The notes: generated by a model not told the origin, from the sequence alone. A stretch of 64,000 bases of DNA from Collariella sp. IMI 366227 (GCA_027946355.1 JAPEUS010000002.1:1860001-1924000), one strand, 5' to 3'. Numbered from the stretch's first letter, positions 44,390 to 57,066 are shown. Numbers and translations are program-made.

Positions 44390-46396
44390 TTTCGCTTCGT
44401 TTCCTGCCCGCAGCGGGTGGCTTTGAGATATTCGGAATCAATGCCAGGCGAGGACCAGGCGAGGAAGAAGTTGTTGCAACCGACTGCCAACTGTGGGCCG
44501 AGACGAGGAGGTGCGGCTGTGGCCCCAAGGTCCGATGCGGGCGCAGCCTTGCGCTGTCGAGATCCGAAGCCGCCACGGGCGGCCGTGCTGAGCAACAAAT
44601 ACAAGCGAGGAAATCCACAAAGTTACAGTCCGCTTAGAAGAGGCCTTTGGCGGTCTCGTTCAGGGGGCGCACCGCAACGCGCCCTGGAGTCGGATGAAGG
44701 CAGCTAGATAGGTACGTAGGTAATGAACGGGGCAATTCGAGACCGCACTCTGCCGAATCGAAGCCGAAACAAGATGGCGTCAAACTTGGCGAGCACACTT
44801 TCCTCGAAGCAGAAAGGTGCGGCTGAGCCCAAGATGGCGGGGTCCAATAAAGGCGCGACATTCTTCAACCTGCGGCTCGGCGTTTGTTCCCAATGGCGGG
44901 CGGGCTTAGGCAGTCTGGCATCAACGTGCCCAACTGACAGGTGCGGAAGCTCAGGCCATCCATCTGAACAAAGAGAGAGTTAGAGAGCTCTGGTGAGATA
45001 AAAGACTGGCTTTCTTTGCAAGAATACTCTTGTTGTTGAAACAAAGTGTATATCTTTTGGCCTGAATGGGAACACAAGATGGATGGGCGGTTATCTGCAA
45101 CATCGTCCCCCGCAATTTGAGCGGCACAATGCCGAGACACACTGTGTGTCCAAATTTAGCCTTGCGAAGCGGTGGCTGCTTGGAGCAAGACAAGGCGAAG
45201 ATCACAGTGTTGATCCACGTGGCTGTTGAGGCTCTTCTGGGAGTGTGGACGAAATGGCGGTTCTCTCGTGGAATTGGATGTCTGCCTCGTGAAGACTTCA
45301 GCCTGGAAGATCAGATGGCAGTGGAGCCGCTGCTGCAAATCGATGTTCATCAGGGTCCTGCAGGGACGGGGGGGAGCTTCAAGACGGGTTGTCACTTAAA
45401 TTTTCCAAAGGCAAAGCACAGGAGTTTTCTTAATGGAGAAGCCCATCCTAGCAAGTGAATTTAGCTTCCTGGCCAGCCGCTCACTTTCAGTTTCCCTGAA
45501 GAATTAGAGACAGATGCTGACTTGGTTCGAGAACTTCCAGGTTGAGACGGAGGGACTGAGAGGACCTGGGAGAGTGAGCTTGGCGCCAAGCCGGCGATGG
45601 ATCGAACATGACGTCATGTCCAGTGATTTTTTCCAGGGGCAGGCTGGGCCCAGCAACCCTCTCACTCCATCATCACTCTTCTGCCGCGTTTTGGAAGAAA
45701 CAGGAAAATCCGAGAGGGAAACGAAAACGGAACTGCCCGAATCATGGAAATCAGTGATTCTCAGGGCCCAAGGATTTTTCCGACCCTCCCGGGCCCTACC
45801 CCCAAGATGGTGTCGATCTCCAGAAGCAGGGACAGGAACGAGCCAACGGTTTTTGAGAGCAACCGTTCCATGCAACCCTCCTGCAGATAACTACCAGTAA
45901 ATCATGTCTCGCATCTGCGGTGACAGCCAAGAAGAGTCTGAGGGGACCTGCGGGTTGATAGGAAGCGAGCTCCCGGGATTTGTGTGCCGAGCACAACATC
46001 CCCCCTCCCCTCTCCGAGGACCCAAGTAAATATCGAATATTAGATGACATCCTCCTCTTCCCCGGTTGATAAGCCACTGATCAAAGGACCCTTGGACAAA
46101 CCGTTTGCCGATCGCCACCTGCTCGCCGCAATGAAGCGGTCCGCCCACACCATCCCGCGCTTGACTGGAGCCAACACCACCAGCTCAGACGCGAAGACAA
46201 GGTTTGGGATGCAGTCGTCCCACAGGCGCTGTGGGTCGCCGTGCCGATCGTCCTTTGAACCCGGGATGAAAACCCCATGAAACCCCGCGGGCCTGCTCCA
46301 TCCAGGCTTGCTGCTTCAGACCGGTGGAGATGCTGCTCTCCCTCTTCTCCTCGACACCTCCCAGTGACCCAGAAACCCTCTCGTCCATGCGACAGC
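44390..46396. other. Divergent intergenic region, WW protein / MscS channel
   Basis: A 2.0 kb region with no supported gene. 46277-46396 is open in frame with the channel gene and could be coding if the upstream ATG at 46277 is used. Otherwise promoters and leaders. Confidence 0.45.
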
Positions 46397-48955
46397 ATGG
46401 CTTCGCCAGCAGACCCGCCGGCGCCTACCATGAGGCCGGCGTTACACGTTCACATGCCCTCTTACTCCGGCCCGAGCCCTGAAGCCGACGACGCCAACGC
46501 CAAGTTTGACCCGGATCATCTCGCTCCTGAAGCAACACCCGCGAGCCCGAGGGACTCGAGAGAGGTAGCAAACAGACTACACGACGACATCGAGCTCCTC
46601 CGCGCCGAGCGTGCCGTCTCGCACCAGGACCATGATACGGCCAGCAAGGCTCGGTCGAGGCGAAGCCATATGGACCGGGTCGATGACGCCTTCAACACGA
46701 CGACTGCAGCCGCGGCAACACCCACTGCCGTGACCCCCTCGAAGGAGACATGGCTCACCAAGCTCTGGCGCTCGCTCAAAAAGTTCCCCCGCGTCCTACG
46801 CTACGTTGTCTACGCCATACCCGCCGGCATCATCATTTTGATTCCCGTCTTTCTCGATCTCTTCGCCTATGACCGCAAAGGCGCCCCCGTTGGAGGTCCT
46901 GGGGGCGTTCAACTCCTGTGGTTTGGCATCTGGCTCGAAGTCGTGTGGCTCACGCTTTGGGCGACCCGGATTGTCACTTCCATCATGCCCCCTATTGTCG
47001 GCTTCATCGCTAACACGGTCGGATCCACGAACCATAAGAAATGGAAGGACATCGGCCGGCAAATGGAGTTTCCCACCGCGCTGTTTCTTTGGTTGTTGGC
47101 CGTGCTGGTCTCATATGACCCCATCCTCAACGACCACCGCGTCATCGACAATCCTGGCAAAGACGACAAGCTTCCCTATATAACGTGGATCAACGTCGTG
47201 TACAAGATCATCATTGCCCTCTTTGTTCTCGCAACGCTCAACTTGGCGGAGAAAGTACTGATCAAGTGGATCGCCACCTCGTTCCACATGCGGACATACT
47301 CCCACCGCATCCGCGACAACCAGATGGAGATTGAGTGCCTTGTCGCTCTCTACTCGCACGCCAAGACCCGCCTCGAAGAGCAGGATCCGGTATGGGAGTC
47401 CCCGGATAGCAGACGGGGCTCTGGCGGGAGCCCGTCGCCCTTGAAGAGCCTGCAACACAACGCCAAACATGTCTTGAGCAAGGTCGGGAATGCTGCGACG
47501 CGTGTTGCTGGGGACTTGACGGGCAGGAAGCTTCTTAAGGGGAACCATCCGCGGAAGGTCGTGCTGGAGCTGTTGCGCAATACTGAGTCCAGCTACACGC
47601 TTGCTCGCGTGTTTTACAGGACGTTTGTCCAGCCGGAGAAGTCGACCATTACCGTGGAGGATCTGTTTCCGGTCTTCCCGAACTCAGAGGACGCCGAGGC
47701 GTGTTTCGGTGTTTTTGACAAGGATCTTAATGGCGACATTTCGATGGAGGAGCTCGAAATGGTGTGCAACGAGATTCATTTGGAGAAGAAGGCCATCGCA
47801 GCCTCACTCAAGGACCTGGACTCGGTTATCAAGAAGCTCGACGAGGTGTTCATGTTCATCATTCTCGTTATTGTCATCATTGTCTTCATCAGCATTATCT
47901 CGAACTCGGCTGCAGCTGCCCTGACATCGACAGGTACATTTATCTTGGGCCTGTCATGGCTGCTACAAGCGACGGCCCAGGAGTTCTTGCAGGTTTGTTT
48001 GCCTTCCCAAGTCCCCTTGTCCACACACTAAAGCCGTCAGTCTATCATCTTCGTTTTCGTCAAGCACCCCTTCGACGTCGGCGACCGCGTCACCGTCTAC
48101 GGCAACACGGGCTCCATGATGCGCGGCGACGACTACTACGTCCTCGAAGTCTCGCTCCTCTACACCGAATTCAAAAAGATGGAAGGCCACATCGTGCAAG
48201 CCCCCAACTCGGTTCTCAACACGCTTTTCATTCTCAACCAGCGGCGCAGCCAGGGGCTCGCGGACCCGATCAACCTCAAGCTCCGTTTCGGCACGTCCGA
48301 GGTCCAGATCGAGGAGCTCAAGTCACGCATGCTCGAGTTCTGTCTGCAGAACAAGCGCGACTATGCGCCACGCATCATCTCCGAGGTGCAGACCATCGAC
48401 GAGGTCAGCAGCATCACCATGAACATCATCTTCTTCCACAAGAGCAACTATCAGAACGAGCTGCTGCGCCTGAACCGCCACAACAAGTTCGCCTGCGAAC
48501 TTATGCGCCACATGCACGACATGGGCCTCGAGACCCCGCGTCTTGTCCAGCCCGGTGGCATGCGCGATATGCCGCTGTACTGGACGCAGATCCAGCCGCC
48601 CCCTGTGTACCAGAGCGCTGTCCCACCGAACGACGGGTTTCCCCCGTCTGTTTCCAGCCCGAATGCCGCGGCCGCTGCTAGGAGGAGGGCGAACAGCAGG
48701 GCGGCCGTGGTGGAGGCGGGGATGGATTTCCAGGATGTGTATCATAATCGGAGGAGGGAGAATAGCGTGTCGCGGTTGGCGTCAATCAGGCAGTCGCCGA
48801 GGGAGGAGGAGGAGGAGGGGATACGGGTCAGTGTGGACGGTCATATGACGGAGAAGGAGAAGAGGCAGAGCTTTGATAGCGCATCGACGCAGAGGAGGGT
48901 GTGGCGGCCGGGGAGTAGGTCGACGAATCAGGGATCCGTGAGCAATGCTGTTTGA
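46397..48955 (+). CDS. MscS-family mechanosensitive channel with EF-hand (Msy1/Msy2 type)
   Basis: Exons 46397-47992 and 48041-48955, intron 48 bases; 836 residues. The N-terminus is disordered, followed by four to five membrane helices (for example YVVYAIPAGIIILIPVFLDL) and an EF-hand in FDKDLNGDISMEELEMV with five oxygen ligands. The pore helix (FMFIILVIVIIVFISIISNS) and the MscS beta domain (KHPFDVGDRVTVYG, then SVLNTLFILNQRRS) come next. In fission yeast such proteins sit in the ER and adjust calcium on osmotic swelling. I preferred the ATG at 46397 because the sequence before it is Arg/Ser/Cys-rich and unlike the family; ATG 46277 in the same frame would add 40 residues. The C-terminal tail is charged and G-rich in DNA. 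The frame is clean. Confidence 0.92.
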
Positions 48956-49557
48956 AGGATTGATACTCAAAACTTCAGATGATCAACATAAGCGTTGGGA
49001 CCCCCTGACCGAGAGTACCGGATTCCACCCGAAACAGATATACAACTATTTTGAACTTGAAGACCAGGGGGTAAATAATGATGTAGCAAAAAATATAATT
49101 ATGTGATGTTAACAGAAAGACAAAGATGGAACACAAACCATGAAAGTGCGGCCTGTCGATCCTTAAAGACACGCCCTGATGGAGGGAAGCTTTGTATTCG
49201 GTTCTTGTTCGTTTGATGGTTTCACAAGAGTCTCGTTGTGACAACGTAACTTTGTTGTGCCCCTTTTCGTCCAGAACAGCTTCTGTAAACTTGAGGTTGA
49301 GAATGTAGCTGGAGAGGCACACAAGCTGCGCTGCACAGACCCAAGCACTGATTTTCTACTGCGTCTCTCTACACCTTTCCTCGCCACAACTTCAAGAAAA
49401 CTCTGGAGAATTCGATGTGGGCTGGGGGCGCGGACAGGGGGAAGGGGCTAAGTTGTTGACCGATGCGGTTTAGCATCAAGGTGGAGGAAGAGGGAGTTTT
49501 GCCATTGTCCTCTTAGTATTGTCCGTTTTAATAACCCTCGAGCTTCAACTTCGGGCT
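48956..49557. other. Intergenic region after the MscS gene
   Basis: These 602 bases include an AT-rich part at 49030-49130. No gene recognised. Confidence 0.45.
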
Positions 49558-49734
49558 ATGTCTGGATCATGCGTGAACCATCATCAGGCCAACGTCATGG
49601 CGTCAATTAACCAGGAACATGACCCGCATCTTGGGTCTGAGACTCCGGTCGATCCGCAGAGAGGAAGTCTGTTCTTCCGACGACTTCCGCAGGAAATCCG
49701 CAACACAATATACATCCAACTCGCCCGCTGCTGA
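49558..49734 (+). pseudogene. Truncated F-box-like / DUF7730-type N-terminus
   Basis: An ATG-started frame of 58 residues that ends GSLFFRRLPQEIRNTIYIQLA and a stop. The motif LPQEIRNTIY is the start of a very common fungal domain (LPxEIRxxIYxxL, F-box-like). In full genes 200 or more residues follow; here the frame ends at once and neighbouring frames show no continuation. The break lies next to the end of the minus-strand fragment below. Presumably a fragment left by rearrangement. Confidence 0.55.
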
Positions 49735-50223
49735 TGCCCCTCCTCGCGGCCTACGACAACTTCTTTCACGACGGAAGCGGGTGCTAAATTACCGGAAGCA
49801 ATCCAGTTCTCGACCAGTTTGCCGTACAGCGAGGCGAACTCGTACTTGTTGGCCTGGGTGCGTAAGTGGCCATGTATTTCGGCATCGTACTGCTGGAGGA
49901 GGAGCTCGGTGATGGAGGGGTCGTACTCGGCTTGATCAAAGAAGCTTTCGAGTTCTGAGAATGCTTCATTCTTCCGCAGGCCGACTGACTGCAACCCCGC
50001 GGAACCCCTCAGCAGCTTCTTGACGCGCTTGGCCCTGTTGAGCTCGGAGGCGACATCCTCGCACAGACTGCGTTGCTTGGCCTCGTAGGCTTGCTTCTGC
50101 TTCTGGAGTTGGTCAAGTTTGATGGAGGTGATGGAGGAGAGCGTCTGCGAGAGGACGCCCGTGGACGCAATGGTATTACTGCTTGCTTGTAAAAGTGAGG
50201 TGAGAAAGGAGTGCGGTCGACAT
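49735..50223 (-). pseudogene. N-terminal fragment of a large fungal protein, possibly RT-related (rvt) type
   Basis: On the minus strand a frame without its own ATG reads SFLTSLLQASSNTIASTGV, then LSSITSIKLDQLQKQKQAYE, LCEDVASELNRAKRVKKLL, SFFDQAEYDPSITELLLQQY and KYEFASLYGKLVENWIASG. An ATG at 50223 lies one frame off, so a one-base change separates it. The pattern (SITxIKLxxLxKQ, AxYDPSIxxxLL, YxxASLYGKLVxxW) recalls the N-terminal part of large fungal proteins with a reverse-transcriptase-like domain (rvt genes). That link is from memory and unverified. After IASG a donor-like GTAATT follows, then unrelated sequence; the rest of the gene is absent here. Confidence 0.45.
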
Positions 50224-51085
50224 GGGATGGGCTGTGCCTGAGGGTCTGCTTAAGTGAGCGCCGGGTGACGGTCGCCGCCCAAGTGAGTGGCGGTGGTGAT
50301 GAAGTCCAGGCGCATCTTTGCAGCGGGAGCCGTGCCATCGTTTGTCGAATGCGTAGAAAGAGGGAGGGGCGCGAGGGATGACAGCCGCCCTGCGAGTGTA
50401 GCAAGGTTTTGCTTACTCGATATGTGGTCGTCGGCTGAAGACAGAGGAAATCGACATGTCGCGGGTCAGATGAAAGCGAGCATTTATGAGACAGTTGCAC
50501 GAGGCGGAAAAATTGAGATTGCAACAGCCCGGGATGACCCTTTTGGGATAGTGAAACCTGAACGTCTTAACTGTTGGTCCTTATCAAAACTCGGCCAACG
50601 CTGGAAAGGGCAAACAATCAATCAACTTCCTGTCCTCTGCTGATGGACGGCTTCCGAACCGGCCCGACATCGCCAGAGGGCCTAGGCCGAAACACAGCAG
50701 AAAAAGCAATGAACAAACATAGCTTCTCATCATGGACTGAATCGATTGTAACCTGCCCAACTTCTCCAACTCCCTGCTTCCTCGTGATCGAACCGTACAT
50801 CGTGACAACCATCCAGCTCGGGGAACAAGCTCCCAGTCGCAGGGCGCCCAAAACACTCTCCAAAGAATTTTCTGTCCCGCAAGTGGCAGAACGCAAGAGA
50901 AACAAACCTATTTGAACAAAGGAAAACCAAGCAAGGCAGCCTCCTCGGCCAGACTGATACAAAATGCAGCATACAATCCAAATCCACTCGCTCCGCCTGC
51001 ATCATGAAATCGTATTCTGCCCTCATTCCGGCTACTCACACAAGCAGTTACCAGGCCACACCTCGGGAGGCCGATGAAACTATTA
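50224..51085. other. Intergenic region between the fragments and the RhoGAP gene
   Basis: These 862 bases show no gene. Short overlapping frames on both strands around 50570-50960 have no resemblance to known proteins. Confidence 0.45.
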
Positions 51086-53863
51086 CTAATAGTCCATCGG
51101 GGCGTCCACAAGCGTGACACCGTGCTGCCCGTCCTGCTGCGGCCCACTGCCACCACGCTGGTGGCCCGGCGGCGGCGTGGCGGTCCTAGCCGTAGCAGGC
51201 GTCACGCGACGGCCGGCAACAGAGAAGCGCGCGCCGCTCCGACCCAGGCTGTTCCGCTTCTCAATCCTGCCCTCCTGCTCGCCGACCTTGGTCAGCTGCG
51301 GGTCGACGGGAGCCGCCGCTGCTGATGCCGCTGCCGCGGGCTGCTGCTGCTGCTGCACCATTGAGCTGATGCCGTTCATGATAAAGTTCCCGTCGGAGGG
51401 GTGACTGAGACCCATAGTGGAATCGGCCTCGCCGGGGACGTCCAGGCTCGCCCGCTTAGGGAGGACCGGGCCGAGGCTGCCGCGCTTTCGGGGCTCGCTG
51501 GTCGGGCTGGAGATGTTGGTCGAGATGGGGAAGCGCGTCTCAGGCCCGCCGACGCTCCTATCGCGGCGATGGGCACGGGGGCTGGGTGCAGGCGAGGTCG
51601 CGCGGCTACGGCCGCCGCCGGCCTTCTCTAGGAGGAGTCGGTTGCGCTCCTCCATGTGCGCCTTGCGGTTGCTCTCGTCAGTGGAGATCGCCCGCGGCCG
51701 GTTTTGGTTGCCCTTAACAGTGCCAGACGAGTTCATGGTGGACAGGCGCTTGAGTTCGTCGAAGATGGCGTCCTTGTGGGTGAAGAGATCGCGGACAAGG
51801 CGGTAGGCGTGCTTCTCCTCCATCGTCAGCGACGTCTCGGTGCGCGGGCGCAGAATGCAGGGGAGCGAGCGCGGTCGCCAGCTTCGAGATGTACTCCTCA
51901 TCAGCCGAGGTAAGGTCGATCAAGCGAGTAAAGTGGTTCATGCAGGCATCCAGAGACGCAATGTTAGTGAGTCGTAGCTGGGAGAGGGTTTGCTGCAGAA
52001 CAGGAACGCGGGCGGCATCGCCATCCGCGGTTGGGGTGGTGTAGATAGTTCGGATAATTTCGTAGACGTGAGAGGAGACAAGAGAATCTGACAGTCGTTA
52101 GCAAACTTGCTCGTCCAAAAGGGGACCGAATTCGACATACCAGGAAGCTCAAGAAGGTAAAGCTTCAGCAGACTCGCGACGGTGGGGATATCGAACTCGG
52201 CAAACGTTTCCAAGGCAGGCGGCTTCCCGTTGTTGACCTTGGCTCTCAACTTGTGGGTCTGAGCAAGAGGAACTTCGTGGAGCCACACTCCCCTCCGAGC
52301 CTCGTCACCCTCGAGATCTGGGTAGTGGTGGTCTAGGTAGGTAAGGAGCGTGGTAATGACGACAGGCACTCGCTTCCGGTCTGCCCTAGCACGGGCCTCG
52401 AGATCCACGCCAAAGGTTTGTTCATCAACCTTGTTGTAGTAGTTCTCATAAACCACAACCTTGGGAGCAAAGCTGCCTGTCCGATAGCTCTCCCAAAAGG
52501 TAGCGCAGATCGCCCAGCGGCTGCACCGTCTCTTGGTAGAGCATCATATTGTCGACCGTGGCTTGGAGGCTGGGGATGACATTGCTAATGGTACCCGAGA
52601 AGTCCAAGACAACCGTCTTGATGGCCTTGAGGCGGTCGAGCTCGCAGCGCTCGAGGAACTTCAGATGCATAAATATGGCCTCCTCCAAGTCGCACCGCAT
52701 CTCGTCGAGCTTCTGGATACCGGCCTTGTACCTGTCATCCGCTTCCCTTGCTTCCCGGCGCATGCGCTCAGCTGGCGTCTCGTTTGGCCGCGAGGTGTTC
52801 AAGACGTCCCACTTGGCCAGGTACTCCGTCACGGTGCCAACCACCGGAGAGTCACCGGCGTCAGACCCTCCCGTGGGCATCGAGAAGGTCCTCCCCAGGG
52901 CCTTCTTCTCTGGCATGCCCGCCACCTCAAATGCCTTTGGGCGCCATTGGTAGAACAGCTTGGAGCTGTTCGCGAAGGTGTTCCCAACATTGCCAACCAG
53001 GCGCAGGAACCCATGGGTGACCAAGTCCTGGCCAATCCTCTCAGCATAGCTCACACTCGTGCTACCCATGTGCTGCTGAATGTACTCGACGATGTCGGCG
53101 CCGGCGGAGGTGTTTTGATAAGTGCCAAGGATGGGCACTTTCGTCTCGCCAATCTTGACGGTGCTAAGAATCTGCGCAAGGATCTTCTTAACCTGCTCAG
53201 GAGTGTACAGTTGGTCGCCAATCTCGAGGGGCTCCTGTTCTTCCTGAACCTCGGGCTCCACCTTGATCTCGGGAATATTCTGCAACCCTTGCGGGCTGGT
53301 CTCGGGGTCCTGAAACGCCAGCTTGTTCTCTTCCTCAATATCCTCGACGAGGCGGCACTTGTTGAAGTAGTTGCTCCTGAGCTTCTTGACGGCCTCGGCC
53401 TGCTTGTCGTGGGCCTTGATGCGCCCCTGGAGGTCTTCATGAGATTCTTGTATCCGAGCCTCGTGGGCGTCGCACCAGCGCGAGAAGGGGTTCACGACGA
53501 GGTCGCGGATGTTTTGCGCAATCTTCTTGTGGTTCTTGGAAGCATCCTCCATCTCAGATCGCACACCGTCGTAGGCCTTCCGCACGCTGGCGCCATCATC
53601 GCGGCCAAAGCCCCCTTGAATCTTGTCGACGGCTGGGGGGATTTCAGAAAGGCGCTGTCCATAGACGTCCTCGGCTTCGGCGCGCATGCGGGCAATGGTC
53701 AGGACCTGGCGGTTTTCGACAACGCCTTGCTGGAGCTTGCCAAACAGAACCCCGAGGCCTTGTAATCAGTCAGTGGGCGGGATGCTCCATCATGTCAACA
53801 ATAGAGCAGGAGCTTACCTGCGGCGTAGTCGTTCGACCAGAACGATTCTGCGAAGCCTGGCAT
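51086..53863 (-). CDS. rgd2: F-BAR, DEP and RhoGAP protein (Rgd2 type), two frame breaks
   Basis: Exons 53818-53863, 52141-53758 and 51086-52087. The first reads MPGFAESFWSNDYAAG, as in F-BAR proteins. A coiled-coil F-BAR part, a DEP domain (about residues 230-310, with VEYIQQHM and DLVTHGFLRLVG), a second coiled coil and a RhoGAP domain (GVWLHEVPLAQTHKLR, then FDIPTVASLLKLYLLELPD) follow. The tail is Ser/Arg/Pro-rich and disordered. Two breaks interrupt it: GGG at 52492-52494 on the minus-read CTTTTGGGAGAG and four G at 51860-51863. Removing one base from each run joins RYLL to ESYRTG and ATALAP to CILRPRTE, and makes the total exactly 888 codons. Yeast Rgd2 acts on Cdc42 and Rho5. The usual GxxR arginine-finger motif is not present at the start of the GAP domain. 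Confidence 0.9.
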
Positions 53864-55307
53864 CTTTGCTATCTGTGCCGCTCGCGGTCTCGAGGTGTGG
53901 GCGTCGGTTCGTCAGGCAAGAGACTGAGAATGAAACTGGGGCTGTTCGAAGGTTGAACTTCTTGGAAACCAGCTCCGAATCTGGCTGATGCAGGGGGGCC
54001 CAGAGTTTGCGCTGGCGGCGACTGAGGCTGGGGCTGACCGGAATCTTGGCCTGGTGGGTTGAAGTTGGGGTCGGCGAAGGAACGGCTGACCAAAAATGTG
54101 AGTGTCGGCAGGTCGCGTCCTTGAGGGGCTGGAATGGCAGGATACAGAGCGCGATGGTGTTGCCGCTAAAAGGAGTCGAGCAAAAAAAGGAGCTGAGGGT
54201 CGTCTGGGAAAAAAAGACCCAACTCGTGTTGAAGATGGCAGCTTCGTCCCAAGGCATCCGCCCCCAACCTGGAGGATGCAGATGCCCAGCCCAACCCCTG
54301 CCCGCGGTGTCTCATTGGATGGCGCACAGCCTGTTGCCAGCGACAACCCATCTCCACAGCCTGAGGCCACTAGCCCGCAGTGGCCCGCTTCCAGCTTGAG
54401 GTTTCGCTCGCCCCTGCAGCCCTGCAGGGTCCAGTCTGGAAATAGCCCAGGACCACGCAGCCGTTTCGGCATCCCCTCACACACACCGACACTTGAAACA
54501 AGTGGCATGGCAGCAGCAGCTTGCAGGAACCAGTGTTCTTCTGAAGCCAGCGACACAGGCCATATGAATTCCTCGCACAGGAGAGCTGCGACAGTTTCCC
54601 AGCAGGAAGGACATGTCTTAATTTGGCCATTGATGATCCCAGGTTGTGGATCTCTGCCGTCCTGGCTGAGGTGGGCATCAATCATGACGTACCGTGTTGG
54701 TGGTACCTGAGATGAGCTGACTATGGGGTAGGCAGATTTATGACCCCCCGAAACCAAAACCCCGGGAGGGAATAACACACAGGTTCAAGAAGAGATTCTT
54801 TAAGGAAGCGTTTGGGACGCAAGCCTTTCTACTAATGAGGTGAAAGAGATGTCCTGGAGACCGAAGGCAAACTGTTCGGAGCATGTTGTCCCAAATCTGA
54901 TGCCAAGCGGAAGGTACTAACACAAACACAAGCGATCTGGCATGATTTCTGTTAGTGTGGCTACAGTCTGATCAACATTCAGCCTGGATGAAGAAGGCAG
55001 GGCGAGCACGGGCATCACACACTTGGCGAAATACGGCAGTTGTCATATTCGGGCTCCTGAGATCAAGATAAGTATTCTAGATAACTGAGTGAAGTCTCAA
55101 GAGCCCCGAACAATGTGAGAGCTTGATCGCCATCCCTGGCCACATTTGTCATCAAATCCTCCGAGCTATCTTGACTCTCCACCTCAGATATCCCCAACAC
55201 AGTCACGAACAGTCCCTAATATTTGTTTGGTTTTGTTGTATTCTGTAGGCAACGAGTATCATCATTTGATCAGTCCTGTATACATCTCTCAGCCATATTC
55301 ATTACTG
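53864..55307. other. Divergent intergenic region, RhoGAP / dipeptidase
   Basis: A 1.44 kb region. The frame upstream of 55308 is open but contains no ATG that gives a better N-terminus. No gene or element recognised. Confidence 0.45.
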
Positions 55308-56814
55308 ATGAAGACGCCATTCAACATCCCAGGGCAGCTGCCCTTGGTGCGGCCTGAAGCTGGGGCTCCTGCTGAGACTCGGCGCGTGTCCCGGATGACG
55401 AAGGCAGTTTTGTACATGGCACTGCCCTTGCTATTATTTGTGTTCTTCATCAGACTTCCACTACAGTCTTCCTGTCTTGGTCACAGGCTTAGCCCAAAGT
55501 CCAGAACCATTGAGAAACGAGTCAAGGACATCTTGACTCACACCCCCCTCATCGGTAAGCCCCTGAAGTTTGTGACGACTTAAGAAGTGTACCAGCTAAT
55601 ACCGCTTTCAGACGGGCACAACGACCTCGCAATCTTCATCCGCGTCTTCTACAACAACCGCATCTACAATGAGACCTTCAGCAAACCTTTCGCCGAGGGC
55701 GGTCTCCCGGCCCACGTCGACCTCCCCCGTCTCAAAGCCGGCATGAACGGCGGCGCCTTCTGGAGCGTCTTCTGGCCCTGCCCCGAAAATGGAACCGACT
55801 ACTCAGACGCAAACTACAACCCCAGTACGCACTCTCCCCACCCTTTCCCTTTCCTCCACCACCAGTCACTTACTTAATCCCCCTCCCTCAAGTCGTCCAA
55901 TCAACCCTCCAACAAATTGACCTCCTCGCCCGCCTCCGCCAAGCCCACCCCTCCGTCTTCTCCCCTCCACCCTCACCAGCACCGCCCGCTCCACAACTTC
56001 CACAACAACGGCCAGCTCATCTCTCCGCTGGGCATCGAGGGCCTGCACCAGATCGGTAACTCGGCGGCGACGTTGCGGCGGTACCACGCGCTGGGCGTGC
56101 GCTACGCGACGCTCACGCACAACTGCGGCAACCGCTTCGCCGACGCGGCGCTCTGGGAGGGCCCGCTGCGCAAGGCGCCATCTGTGTGGGGTGGGCTGAG
56201 TGGTGAGGAGGAAGCTGGTGAGGAGATGAATAGAATGGGGATGGTTGTGGACTTGGCACATACGAGTGTGGAGACGATGCTGGATGTGCTTGGCCAGCGG
56301 GAGAATGGGTGGGAGGAGCAGGGCGCCCGTAATTTTTAGTCATTCGAGTGTGCGCGCGCTGTGTCCGCATCCGAGGAACGTGCCAGATGAGGTGTTGGAT
56401 GTGGTGGGCCGGAAGGGGGGGTTGGTGATGATAAATTTCGCGCCGGACTTCATCTCGTGCGTGGAAGCGCCCGGGAGGGAGGACGGGTTGCCGGATTTTT
56501 ATCCGGGGAACGCTACGCTGCAGCAGGTGGTGAGGCATGTGAGATATATTGGGGAGAGGATTGGATATGAGCATGTTGGGCTGGGGAGCGATTTTGACGG
56601 GATTGAGAGCACCCCGAAGGGGCTGGAGGATGTGTCAAAGTTTCCGGATTTGGTGACTGAGCTGCTGGGACAAGGAGTCAGCGACGAGGATGTGGCGAAG
56701 ATTGTTGGAGGGAACATTCTCCGGGTTTGGAAGGAGGTCGAGGAGGTTGCGAAGGAGATGCAGGAGGCGGGCGAGCCGGTGCTGGAGGATGATTTGGATA
56801 ACCTGCTTTCTTAG
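55308..56814 (+). CDS. Membrane dipeptidase, M19 (renal dipeptidase) family, two frame breaks
   Basis: Exons 55308-55554, 55612-55824 and 55893-56814. The N-terminus has one membrane anchor (VLYMALPLLLFVFFIRLPL). The zinc site begins at DGHNDLA (His-x-Asp) across the first intron. Further family motifs are SPLGIEGLHQIG, the long VRYATLTHNC, VVDLAHTS, IFSHSSVRALC and HVGLGSDFDGIE. M19 enzymes hydrolyse dipeptides and are bi-zinc proteins. The frame changes near 55985 and at the GGG of 56321-56323; one extra base at each site restores 460 codons (459 residues). The second change joins WEEQ to APVIFSHSS. The coding strand is extremely C-rich at 55921-55980 (38 C to 6 G) and G-rich at 56701-56760 (26 G to 6 C). 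Confidence 0.88.
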
Positions 56815-57066
56815 GATAGCCAGTGTTGGTAAGTTAGAGTACTGAAGGTAACACAAAGCGGATCTCCCAGCGCAAGGATCTCGGATCCTTCCCAGTGTTG
56901 TTGATATCGTACATTCGAGAACAGAGCAGCATTGCCCTATCCCAGAACCGAGACTCGCCCACTCTTCCAACGCCGATGCAAACCATGTATTCTACACGAC
57001 CCAACCCAGGCCAAATACCATGCCAAATAGCTCGCCCAAATCCCGTACTCCAGTCCAAACAGCTCT

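Noticed and set aside
52533..53765. Open frame of 410 codons on the plus strand
   Set aside because: It is exactly antisense to the F-BAR and DEP part of the RhoGAP gene and has no family resemblance; GC-rich codons leave such frames open.
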